A stretch of DNA of 9,034 bases, from positions 1 through 9,034 of the forward strand of contig JABDPH010000333.1 of NCBI GenBank assembly GCA_013042925.1. The letters run 5' to 3'. The stretch comes from Eudoraea sp. GTDB taxonomy: Bacteria; Bacteroidota; Bacteroidia; Flavobacteriales; Flavobacteriaceae. Position 1 is the first letter of the stretch. The number at the start of each line of letters is the position of its first letter. Positions 1 to 7,220 of this stretch are shown here, one piece after another. The notes under the pieces are model-generated. The model searched no databases. It was not told the DNA's origin and saw only the letters and a program-made list of their open reading frames with translations. The translations under genes were made by a program, and so were the position numbers.

Positions 1-563
1 ATTCAAAACAAGATCTTCAAGATTACGAAACCGCCTATTTTGCCAGTGGATGCTTCTGGTGTGTTGAAGCCATATTCGAGAGTGTGAAAGGAGTAAAGGA
101 AGTGATCTCCGGTTATTCCGGCGGAACTGAAGAAAATCCGACCTACGAACAGGTAGGTTATGGGAAGACTTCGCATGCGGAAGCAGTTGAAGTTTATTAC
201 AACCCCAAAGAAATATCCTATTTTGAGCTTGTACAGGTATTTTTTGGCTCTCATGACCCTACAAGCCTCAATCAACAGGGCCCGGACAGAGGTACGCAAT
301 ATCGCTCTATTGCCTTCTATAAGAATCCCGAAGAGAAAAAGATCATAGAAACCTATATGGCAGCTCTTGAGGAAAGTGGCAGGTACCAGGATCCCATTGT
401 TACTGAAGTGACTGCATTTACCAAATTTTATGATGCAGAGGACTACCATCAGGATTACGAAAGAAAAAACCCAAATAATTCCTATGTCCGAAATGTATCA
501 ATTCCCAGGTTAAATAGATTTAAAAAGAATTTTCCTGATTATCTTAAAGAAGAGGCACACTAA
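1..563 (+). CDS. msrA: Peptide methionine sulfoxide reductase MsrA, 5' end cut off by the window
   Basis: This gene reduces methionine-S-sulfoxide in oxidised proteins or free methionine back to methionine. The frame is open from base 3, and 186 codons are visible before the TAA at 561-563. The MsrA active-site motif GCFWC is encoded at 48-62, with the catalytic Cys at 51-53. It is followed by the family's E-x-x-F and GYSGG segments, and later by a YHQDY motif. The tail (VSIPRLNRFKKNFPDYLK) resembles the C-terminal extension common in Bacteroidota MsrA. The only cysteines visible are the two in GCFWC, so the extra C-terminal recycling cysteine of enterobacterial MsrA is absent; recycling must use the second Cys of the motif or an external thiol. 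A GTG at 84 lies downstream of the active site and cannot be the real start. The true start, and any signal peptide, lies upstream of the window. Confidence 0.95.
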   Translation, partial: SKQDLQDYETAYFASGCFWCVEAIFESVKGVKEVISGYSGGTEENPTYEQVGYGKTSHAEAVEVYYNPKEISYFELVQVFFGSHDPTSLNQQGPDRGTQYRSIAFYKNPEEKKIIETYMAALEESGRYQDPIVTEVTAFTKFYDAEDYHQDYERKNPNNSYVRNVSIPRLNRFKKNFPDYLKEEAH

Positions 564-593
564 GCAATATAAACAGACTTTAAGATTCTGATT

Positions 594-624
594 AAAAGCG
601 ACTTTTTTAAGTTGCTTTTTTTTA
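594..624 (+). terminator. Intrinsic terminator downstream of msrA
   Basis: An 11-bp stem (594-604 pairing with 609-619, with one G-T wobble) encloses a TTTT loop, and its 3' arm runs into a T tract to about 623. It begins 30 bases after the msrA stop and should end that transcript before the next cassette. The stem is AT-rich at its base, with the G/C pairs in the middle. Confidence 0.8.
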
Positions 625-678
625 TTTGTAAATGTTACCACCTATATTTAAGCAACCTAAACACAAATCCAACGCCTA

Positions 679-2067
679 ATGGAAAAATTAAAAAGCACCC
701 ATATTTACAAAATAACAATACTATTTCTATTGCTTACCTCACTGGGATGCACAGATTCCAAAAAAGACAATACACCCTGGATCTCTTTGTTTGATGGAGA
801 AACGCTTAATGGCTGGACAATTAAGGGCGGAGAAGCGCAATATGAGGTGAGAGATGAAATAATTGTAGGTATTACTGTACATAACACCCCAAACACCTTT
901 TTAACTACGGACAAAATGTATGGCGATTTTATTCTGGAATTAGATTACAAGGTAGATTCCTCCATGAATTCCGGAATTCAAATCCGAAGCAATAGCTTTC
1001 CACATTACCGGAATGGGCGTGTCCATGGCTACCAGGTAGAAATAGATCCTTCAGAAAGGGCGTGGAGTGCCGGAATCTATGACGAAGCCAGAAGGGGCTG
1101 GCTTAATACTATGGAGAATAATCAAAAGGCCCAACAAGCGTTCAAACAAAATGACTGGAATCACTATAGGATTGAAGCCATTGGGGATACGCTTAAAACC
1201 TGGATTAATGATGTCCCCGCCTCATATTTGATAGACGAGAAAACCAGTAGCGGCTTTATAGGACTGCAGGTGCACAGCATTGGAAAAGAGAAAAAGGCAG
1301 GAACTGAAATTCAATGGAAAAATATTAATATCCTTACGGACAGTCTTAGTAAATACTCAAGAAAAAGTCTGCTTACACCAATTATTACCAAAAACCAACT
1401 CACAATAGACGAAGAAAAAAATGGCTGGAAACTCCTATGGGATGGATCCACTACTGAAGGTTGGCGGGGTGCTCGTCTCGATGATTTCCCTGATAAAGGC
1501 TGGATAATGGAGAACGGTGAGCTTATAGTATTATCTTCAGGGGGTGAAGAATCTGCAGCAGGTGGAGATATTGTGACAGAGGACCTTTATGGCAATTTTG
1601 AACTTCAGCTAGATTTTAAACTTACAAAAGGCGCCAATAGCGGAATTAAATATTTTGTTGATACAGATATTAATAAAGGCCCGGGATCATCTATTGGTCT
1701 GGAATACCAAATTCTGGATGATGAAAATCATCCGGATGCCAAGTTGGGTAATCATGAAGGGAGCAGAACCCTGGCATCCTTATATGATCTCATTAAGGTA
1801 GATCCGAAAAAACCTGTGAATCCTGTTGGTGAATGGAACCATGCACGTATCCTGTCTAAAGACAACCATGTGGAACATTGGCTAAATGGCATGAAAGTCC
1901 TTGAATACGAACGAAAAAGCGATACTTATAGGAAATTAGTTGCTGAAAGTAAATATAAAGTATGGCCCAATTTTGGTGAAGCAGATGAAGGCCACATATT
2001 GCTGCAGGACCACGGTGATCGTGTTGCATTCAAGAATATTAAAATAAGACCAATCCAAAGCGAATAA
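679..2067 (+). CDS. Lipoprotein with two DUF1080 (3-keto-disaccharide hydrolase) domains
   Basis: This 462-residue protein begins with a lipoprotein signal: a hydrophobic run at residues 12-22 and a lipobox SLGC with Cys24 as the lipidated residue. Two DUF1080 domains (Pfam PF06439, jelly-roll fold) follow. Domain A spans about residues 34-218 and domain B about 247-457. Corresponding motifs can be aligned by eye: SLFDGETLNGW with LLWDGSTTEGW, MNSGIQ with ANSGIK, WNHYRIEA with WNHARILS, and WKNINI with FKNIKI. Members of this family act on 3-keto-glycosides made by Gfo/Idh/MocA dehydrogenases and break the glycosidic bond by elimination or hydrolysis. The adjacent genes, 3 and 11 bases apart, encode exactly such dehydrogenases. 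The substrate is unknown. The location is the periplasmic face of a membrane or the cell surface. Domain A lacks the long insertion of domain B, so the two probably differ in role. Confidence 0.88.
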   Translation: MEKLKSTHIYKITILFLLLTSLGCTDSKKDNTPWISLFDGETLNGWTIKGGEAQYEVRDEIIVGITVHNTPNTFLTTDKMYGDFILELDYKVDSSMNSGIQIRSNSFPHYRNGRVHGYQVEIDPSERAWSAGIYDEARRGWLNTMENNQKAQQAFKQNDWNHYRIEAIGDTLKTWINDVPASYLIDEKTSSGFIGLQVHSIGKEKKAGTEIQWKNINILTDSLSKYSRKSLLTPIITKNQLTIDEEKNGWKLLWDGSTTEGWRGARLDDFPDKGWIMENGELIVLSSGGEESAAGGDIVTEDLYGNFELQLDFKLTKGANSGIKYFVDTDINKGPGSSIGLEYQILDDENHPDAKLGNHEGSRTLASLYDLIKVDPKKPVNPVGEWNHARILSKDNHVEHWLNGMKVLEYERKSDTYRKLVAESKYKVWPNFGEADEGHILLQDHGDRVAFKNIKIRPIQSE

Positions 2068-2070
2068 ACC

Positions 2071-3399
2071 ATGACTACAAGACGAGATTTTATTAAAAAA
2101 ACCACTGCTGGCAGCGCCGCCATTACATTAGGTGGTCTTGTGCTCCCAGGAACCCTGAAAGCTGGTGTATTAGGAGCAAATGATCAATTACAAGTAGCCG
2201 TTATTGGTGTAAGAAGTCGTGCTAAAGCCCTGACAATGGGCATTTCAAAAAGTCCGAATGTGAAGATCATTTATAATTGCGATGTAGATGATACCATTAT
2301 AGAGGCTCACAATATCTGGTGTCAGGAAAATATTGGTTATGTCCCTAAGGTGGAAAAGGATTTCAGAAAAATGCTGGAAGACAAAGACGTAGATGCTGTA
2401 TTCATAGCAACGCCCGAGCATTGGCATGCCCCTATGGCCATAATGGCCTTACAGGCGGGAAAACATGTCTATGTTGAAAAACCCTGCAGCCATAATCCTC
2501 ATGAGAATGAATTGTTGGTTGCAGCCCAAAAAAAATACGGGAAGAAAGTACAAATGGGCAACCAACAACGTTCCGCCAGAACTTCTATTACTGCTATAAA
2601 GGACATTAGAAACGGTATTATTGGAAATGTGTATAAAGGAGAAGCCTACTACTCCAATAGCCGTTCATCTATAGGAAACGGTGTTGATATAGCCGTACCA
2701 CCTACCTTAGACTGGGATCTATGGCAGGGACCAGCTCCGCGAAAATCATATAAAGATAATATTCACCCATACAATTGGCATTGGTTCCGTAATTGGGGAA
2801 CCGGCGAAATACATAACAACGGTACACATGAAATAGATATTTGCCGATGGGCATTGGGTGTTGATCTTCCTGAAACCGTTACTTCTTTTGGAGGCAAATA
2901 CGCTTACGATGACGATTGGCAATTTCCGGATAACCAACAGGTGACATACACATTCAGCGAAAATAAATTCATCACCTGGAATGGACATAGCCGTGGTGTA
3001 ATGAAACCACAACAACCCGGAAGAGGTGCCACCATTTATGGCAGTAAGGGTACCATAGAACTTAGTAGAGAAAGCTATAAATTATATGACTTAGATGGCA
3101 GACCCATCAAATTTGAATTTGAAACAGGAGGAAGTGCAACAATAGACACTATGGGTGCCGGCGATTTGGATGGTATGCATATTGCAAATTTCTTTAATGC
3201 CATTAGGTTAGATGAGACTCAAAACTCACCAATAGCAGATGCGAGTATAACTACTATGCTTTGTCATCTGGGTAATATGGCTCAGGATGTCGGAGAAACT
3301 CTAAATATTGACACTACTACAGGTAAAATCCTAAATAATAAGAAAGCAATGGCTTCCTGGAAAAGGGATTATGAAAATGGCTGGGAACCAAAATTATAA
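2071..3399 (+). CDS. Tat-exported Gfo/Idh/MocA family oxidoreductase (first of two)
   Basis: A 442-residue NAD(P)-dependent sugar dehydrogenase of the glucose-fructose oxidoreductase type. The N terminus carries a twin-arginine signal (TRRDFIKK at residues 3-10, then a hydrophobic stretch to about 26), so it should be exported folded with its cofactor. The Rossmann domain starts at about residue 41. Its nucleotide loop reads GVRSRAKAL (46-54), with Ser and Ala at two positions that are usually Gly in close relatives. The catalytic lysine motif EKP is at 136-138 in the context GKHVYVEKP, and ATPEHWHAPMA at 113-123 is typical of this subfamily. The substrate domain carries WGTGEIHNNGTHEIDICRW (242-260), with His253 as the probable catalytic histidine. 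It begins 3 bases after the DUF1080 gene, implying one mRNA and possible translational coupling. Likely role: oxidising a glycoside or sugar at C3. Substrate and direction are inferred, not shown. Confidence 0.88.
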   Translation: MTTRRDFIKKTTAGSAAITLGGLVLPGTLKAGVLGANDQLQVAVIGVRSRAKALTMGISKSPNVKIIYNCDVDDTIIEAHNIWCQENIGYVPKVEKDFRKMLEDKDVDAVFIATPEHWHAPMAIMALQAGKHVYVEKPCSHNPHENELLVAAQKKYGKKVQMGNQQRSARTSITAIKDIRNGIIGNVYKGEAYYSNSRSSIGNGVDIAVPPTLDWDLWQGPAPRKSYKDNIHPYNWHWFRNWGTGEIHNNGTHEIDICRWALGVDLPETVTSFGGKYAYDDDWQFPDNQQVTYTFSENKFITWNGHSRGVMKPQQPGRGATIYGSKGTIELSRESYKLYDLDGRPIKFEFETGGSATIDTMGAGDLDGMHIANFFNAIRLDETQNSPIADASITTMLCHLGNMAQDVGETLNIDTTTGKILNNKKAMASWKRDYENGWEPKL

Positions 3400-3410
3400 G
3401 TAAGATATAT

Positions 3411-4601
3411 ATGAAGCGTAGAGAATTTGTGATCAAAAGCGGTCTGGCAACTGCCTCTATTGGTACTGCAAGTTTTATGGCATCCGGGATGGTATCTCCC
3501 GGAAAAGGCACAGATATAATAAATATTGGAGTAATTGGTACCGGAGATCGCGGAGGCGGGCTTATTAACGTAATGAATAATATTCCTGAGTTAAACGTGA
3601 TATCCTGCAGTGATATATTGCCATTCAGACTTCAGAAGGGCATTGCAAATACATCTGGAAAAGCAAAAGGATATTCAGATTACCGCAAGCTTTTGGAACA
3701 AAAAGATATAGACGCTGTTATAATTGCAACTCCTTTTAATACACATTCGCAAATAGCAATGGAAGCTATTGATGCAGATAAGCACGTTTTTTGTGAAAAA
3801 ACCCTGGCCAAAGGCTTTGATGGTATAATCCAATTAAGAAACAAAGTAAATAGTTCAGATAAGATCTTCCAGACCGGACATCAATACCATAGTTCGCGTT
3901 TATATACCCATGTCGTAGATCTTATTCAGAATGGAAAAGTTGGTAAAGTTACCGCTATTGAATGTCAATGGAACCGAAATGGAAACTGGAGAAGGCCTGT
4001 AACTGACCCTTCCTTGGAAAGAGCCATAAACTGGCGCATGTATCGTGAATATTCGGGTGGTTTAGTTGCCGAATTATGTTCTCACCAGATTGATTTTGCT
4101 AATTGGGTATTAAACACAACTCCCGAACAAGTATTAGGTGTTGGTGGAATTGACTACTGGAAAGATGGCCGGGAAACATTTGATAATGTACATCTTATCT
4201 ATAGTTATCCCAATGGAGTAAAAGCTTCTTTTACATGTTTAACCAGTAATTCAAAAGATGATTATCAAATAAAAGTGATGGGAGACAAAGGAACTCTTAT
4301 TCTTGATTATGTTAATGCATGGTTCTTTCCGGAAGGGAATTACAAAAAAGAAATTCAGGATGTCGACGGAGTTTCCGGAGCTACTGTCAAATGGGATGAA
4401 GGCAAAGGAATTCCAATAGATATAGAACATGCAGACCCTAGTGCCCAGGCCTTAATTGACTTCAAGACCAATATATTAAATAATACAATTCCAGCATCGA
4501 ATATTAGTACTGGTGCTAAGGCCGCTGCCTGTGTTCAGATGGGTTTAGATGCTATGTATGAGAATAAAATAGTTGAATGGAATAAAGAACTGAATTTATA
4601 A
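3411..4601 (+). CDS. Tat-exported Gfo/Idh/MocA family oxidoreductase (second of two)
   Basis: A 396-residue oxidoreductase of the same superfamily as its upstream neighbour but clearly of a different subfamily. It has a twin-arginine signal (KRREFVIKSG, residues 2-11) and an intact Rossmann loop GVIGTGDRGGG (40-50). The conserved catalytic Lys sits in CEKTLAK (Lys130), where the family's usual EKP is EKT. Further motifs are ATPFNTHSQIAMEA (106-119) and GGLVAELCSHQIDFANW (216-232), with His225 as the probable catalytic histidine. The start ATG lies 11 bases after the previous stop, so the three genes look like one operon. It could handle a second step, such as reducing the keto product or recycling the cofactor, or it could oxidise a different sugar. 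The gap to the convergent gene downstream is 45 bases and shows no convincing terminator hairpin. Confidence 0.87.
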   Translation: MKRREFVIKSGLATASIGTASFMASGMVSPGKGTDIINIGVIGTGDRGGGLINVMNNIPELNVISCSDILPFRLQKGIANTSGKAKGYSDYRKLLEQKDIDAVIIATPFNTHSQIAMEAIDADKHVFCEKTLAKGFDGIIQLRNKVNSSDKIFQTGHQYHSSRLYTHVVDLIQNGKVGKVTAIECQWNRNGNWRRPVTDPSLERAINWRMYREYSGGLVAELCSHQIDFANWVLNTTPEQVLGVGGIDYWKDGRETFDNVHLIYSYPNGVKASFTCLTSNSKDDYQIKVMGDKGTLILDYVNAWFFPEGNYKKEIQDVDGVSGATVKWDEGKGIPIDIEHADPSAQALIDFKTNILNNTIPASNISTGAKAAACVQMGLDAMYENKIVEWNKELNL

Positions 4602-4646
4602 GCGAGTAGCTGCTTAAATTCATCAATCGGTAGTTAAAGGTGTAGG

Positions 4647-6095
4647 CTATTTTTTGAGTACGATTTCGCTGTATCTGGAATCTATTTCTATTGACTTACC
4701 CGAATCCTTTTGCATAAAATACCCGCTATGTACAAAACTGTTTCCGTTTTTTTCAGATACCAATTTTAAATCTGATGGCCCAGAGTAAGAAGAGGAAGTT
4801 CCGTCTATTGAAATATTAAATGGGGTACTTGGCAATTGGCAAACTAACTCTCCATTCTGCACAATTAAATCTAAATCCTCAAAATCATCGGCAATTGTAT
4901 TGATGACTAAAACACCCAGATCATTATTAATCTGAGCACTTTTTAGTAACCTGTCTATAGTAACATCAGAAGAAGTAGCGTTTAGTTTTAAGATATTTAC
5001 ATCCTTTAATGCTACTTCCTCTGAGAAATTCAGGTTTAAATTCCCATAATTCCATCGTTGAACTGATACCGGAGAATAGGAAGCTACAATTTTGGTGTTT
5101 TTACCATCTATTGTAGAGGCAAGCAACCTTGAATAAGACAAGGTTGCATTCATATTTCTTGTGTTTTCTGCCAATTTAACCTCCCCATGGCGCACATTCA
5201 TTTTGAGCTTAGTAGATTTAGGCATTTTAATTTTTATGGTCTTTTTTACTTTATAATTTCTTCTTTCGCCGTCTGCAGACCGATAAAAAACATTGGGACC
5301 ATCCTTTTTATGCTTTGATATTATAACATTCTTGTGAACAATGCGATGCTCTTCCATTGCTTCTCTTCTTGCTTCATGGGCCTCGCGCCTCAATTCCTCC
5401 GCTTCTTTTCTTATTTCTTCCCTTTCTTTGCTCATTTCCTCTCTTTCCTTGATCATTTCTTCCCTGACAGCTTCGCGCTCTTTTACCCTGGCCTCCATCT
5501 CCTTGCCCCAGGCTTCCATTTCCTTTTGATACTCCTCATCAAAACCCTTTTCAAACTCTGCGGCCCATTTTTCAATATACTTTTCTCCCTCTTTCTCGTA
5601 AGCATCATAATCAAATTTCTCAACTACAATCGGAGATATAGGTGGCATTGGAGGCATATCTTTTATAATTTCAGGAATATCCGGGATCTGTATATCTAAA
5701 AACAGGGGCTCCATATTTGGCATTTCCGGAATGTCCACAACAATATGCCTGTTGGAGCTGTCGTCCCAATAACTCCATGAATGCTCACCACTTGTTTTAA
5801 TGGTTATTTCCTGGCTATTGCCTAGTATTTTAATTCCCTCCTTACTAAAATAAGCTTCTGCCTCCTCGGGAGTAGCACCCTCAAGCTCAATTGTAGCTTC
5901 AATAACTACCTGATTCTTATTCCAGGTTTCAAATTCAATATCGGCATGACTCGTGTTGATATCTACAACAGCCTCATCCCCTACCGTAAAAGTTTCTTTG
6001 TACGTTTTCGATTTCATTTGTCCATAGCTGGCCATAGTAAAAAGGCAACAGCTTAGAACCAAACTTTTAAATACTTTGTAATGTAACTTGTTCAT
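4647..6095 (-). CDS. Exported DUF4097-like protein with a long charged helix, last gene of the sigma operon
   Basis: A 482-residue exported protein. The N terminus is a signal peptide (hydrophobic residues about 11-22, probable cleavage at ASYG/Q near residue 25). Residues about 33-120 are beta-strand-like, with a TSHADIEFETWNKNQV segment resembling the DUF4097/adhesin-type repeat proteins that often accompany flavobacterial ECF sigma factors. A Pro/Met-rich stretch (about 122-155) leads to a highly charged Glu/Lys/Arg helix (about 183-252), either a coiled coil or a single alpha helix. Residues about 280-482 return to short beta repeats (NATLSYSRLLAS, NATSSDVTIDRLL). There is no C-terminal membrane anchor or type IX sorting domain that I can see. 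Its first 29 bases overlap the end of the upstream gene, so translation is probably coupled. Function is unknown; an envelope-stress effector or sensor of the sigma module is the best guess. Confidence 0.75.
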   Translation of the reverse strand: MNKLHYKVFKSLVLSCCLFTMASYGQMKSKTYKETFTVGDEAVVDINTSHADIEFETWNKNQVVIEATIELEGATPEEAEAYFSKEGIKILGNSQEITIKTSGEHSWSYWDDSSNRHIVVDIPEMPNMEPLFLDIQIPDIPEIIKDMPPMPPISPIVVEKFDYDAYEKEGEKYIEKWAAEFEKGFDEEYQKEMEAWGKEMEARVKEREAVREEMIKEREEMSKEREEIRKEAEELRREAHEARREAMEEHRIVHKNVIISKHKKDGPNVFYRSADGERRNYKVKKTIKIKMPKSTKLKMNVRHGEVKLAENTRNMNATLSYSRLLASTIDGKNTKIVASYSPVSVQRWNYGNLNLNFSEEVALKDVNILKLNATSSDVTIDRLLKSAQINNDLGVLVINTIADDFEDLDLIVQNGELVCQLPSTPFNISIDGTSSSYSGPSDLKLVSEKNGNSFVHSGYFMQKDSGKSIEIDSRYSEIVLKK

Positions 6096-6651
6096 TTTCT
6101 GATGATTTTAACTGATCTAATTTTAATTTTAACTTCTGTAATAACTGTAATCTTAATTGTAGGTTTTTTATAAGGGCATTAATAGTCTGATCATTGGGAC
6201 CAATTTCATTTAATTCAATATTCAGTCTTTGGTATTCCTTATCCAGCTCAGACAAACGTGACATAAAATCATCTACCAGGGCCTTGTTTTCATCGGATAC
6301 CTCCAAACGGGATAATTCCAAATTAATATTGGCTACATAGTAGTTTTCTATTTTCTTCAAATCAGGTGATAGGTCCCCCAAGGAATACTCCTGAGATCCC
6401 TTGTTTTCTGTTCCTTTATCAACAATAACCGAAGGTTGGGGTACCTCATCGTTAAAATTTATATACGCATAAATTCCAAGGCTGAAAAGCACTAAAATTG
6501 AAGCCGCAATTTTTATAAAATAGAAGGTTGACTTTCTTTGAATAGGCAACTCCTTATCTAATCGGTTTAAAAAGCGTTCCTCATGACCTTTTTTCATCGG
6601 CTGCTTTTTCTCCTTTTCCTCTTTGAATAATTCTCTAAGATCCTGTGCCAT
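6067..6651 (-). CDS. Single-pass membrane protein, probable anti-sigma factor
   Basis: A 194-residue protein with a charged N-terminal segment of about 40 residues, one transmembrane helix (about 43-64, FYFIKIAASILVLFSLGIYAY), and a C-terminal part predicted to be periplasmic. The C-terminal part contains LGDLSPDLKKIENYY (91-105) and ends in a Leu/Lys-rich helix (about 155-182) likely to form a coiled coil. Position (directly after an ECF sigma gene, overlapping it by 17 bases) and topology argue for an anti-sigma factor holding the sigma factor at the inner membrane. It has no cysteines, so it is not a zinc-binding (ZAS) anti-sigma factor, and I see no FecR domain. The cytoplasmic part is short for a complete anti-sigma domain. 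The role is therefore inferred from context; gene presence is secure. Confidence 0.75.
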   Translation of the reverse strand: MAQDLRELFKEEKEKKQPMKKGHEERFLNRLDKELPIQRKSTFYFIKIAASILVLFSLGIYAYINFNDEVPQPSVIVDKGTENKGSQEYSLGDLSPDLKKIENYYVANINLELSRLEVSDENKALVDDFMSRLSELDKEYQRLNIELNEIGPNDQTINALIKNLQLRLQLLQKLKLKLDQLKSSENEQVTLQSI

Positions 6652-7192
6652 AACGTCTTTCTTTTAGTAATGCCTTTAAATGTCCTTTACCTCTCAGCAA
6701 TCGGGTTCTGCATGTTGTTTCTGTTAATTTCAATATTTGCGAGATCTCTTTATGATCATATCCCTCCATTAAGTAAAGCTGTACAACAAGTCGGTATTTC
6801 TCTGATAGTTTATTTATCGCCTCTTTCACCTCTTCAATTGATATTCCATCTTCTACAGACCAGTCATTATCTTCCACAATATGTATACTATTCTCATTAA
6901 GTTCCTGGAAACGTTCCTTTTTAGTTTTAAGAAAATCGATACTCTTGTTGATTACGATTCGCTTTAACCATGCGCCAAATGTTACTTCACCTTTGAACTG
7001 ATCTATCCTTTGAAAAGCCTTAATAAAGGCCTCCTGTACAACATCTTCGGCGTCATCGGGATCATTCACAAATCGCTTTGCTACATAATACATTCCCTCA
7101 CAGTACTGCCGGTAAAGCCTTAATTGTGCTTTTCGATCGTTGGCTTTGCAACGCTCTACCAGATCTATCTGAAACATTTGGCCAGTTTCCAA
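6635..7192 (-). CDS. ECF-type RNA polymerase sigma factor
   Basis: A 185-residue sigma-70 family factor of the extracytoplasmic function group. It redirects RNA polymerase to a specific promoter set, probably for envelope functions. Region 2 spans about residues 23-90 and contains the family signature DPDDAEDVVQEAFIKAF (44-60) followed by GAWLKRIVINKSIDFLK (73-89). A variable acidic linker follows (about 91-120). Region 4 (about 121-175) has the helix-turn-helix GYDHKEISQILKLTETTCRTRL. There is no C-terminal extension, so it is a minimal ECF factor. The ATG at 7192 is chosen because it is the first in frame and lies about 28 bases below the promoter -10 element; Met6 is the alternative. It heads a three-gene operon whose frames overlap by 17 and 29 bases, ensuring linked production of sigma and its presumed membrane partner. 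Confidence 0.95.
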   Translation of the reverse strand: METGQMFQIDLVERCKANDRKAQLRLYRQYCEGMYYVAKRFVNDPDDAEDVVQEAFIKAFQRIDQFKGEVTFGAWLKRIVINKSIDFLKTKKERFQELNENSIHIVEDNDWSVEDGISIEEVKEAINKLSEKYRLVVQLYLMEGYDHKEISQILKLTETTCRTRLLRGKGHLKALLKERRYGTGS

Positions 7193-7220
7193 TTTTTGGT
7201 ATTAGTTGTTGTTATCTTAA

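Noticed and set aside
84..563. A reading frame starting at GTG 84 as the full MsrA
   Set aside because: It would omit the GCFWC active site encoded at 48-62, which is in the same open frame; the gene simply starts before the window.
625..650. Bacteroidota primary-sigma promoter (TTTG at 625-628 and TATATTTA at 643-650) for the DUF1080 cassette
   Set aside because: The -7-like box matches 5 of the 6 fixed positions of TAnnTTTG, but the spacing is 14 bases rather than about 19, and the TTTG sits at the end of the terminator T tract. A promoter is expected in 625-678, but I cannot place it.
612..794. Short plus-strand frame overlapping the lipoprotein start
   Set aside because: It begins inside the terminator and runs out of frame through the DUF1080 signal peptide, with no recognisable product.
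4602..4646. Bidirectional terminator between the converging genes
   Set aside because: Only 4-bp AAGC/GCTT pairing around 4600-4615 and no stable stem with a T tract on either strand; the sequence does not support a call.
5334..5699. Plus-strand open frames rich in Phe/Ser/Leu opposite the charged helix
   Set aside because: They mirror the Glu/Lys/Arg-rich low-complexity codons of the minus-strand gene and have no family resemblance or start context.
6055..6095. Frameshift or gene fusion suggested by the 29-base overlap of two minus-strand genes
   Set aside because: The upstream protein ends naturally after its helix and the downstream one begins with a proper signal peptide, so these are two separate genes with overlapping ends.
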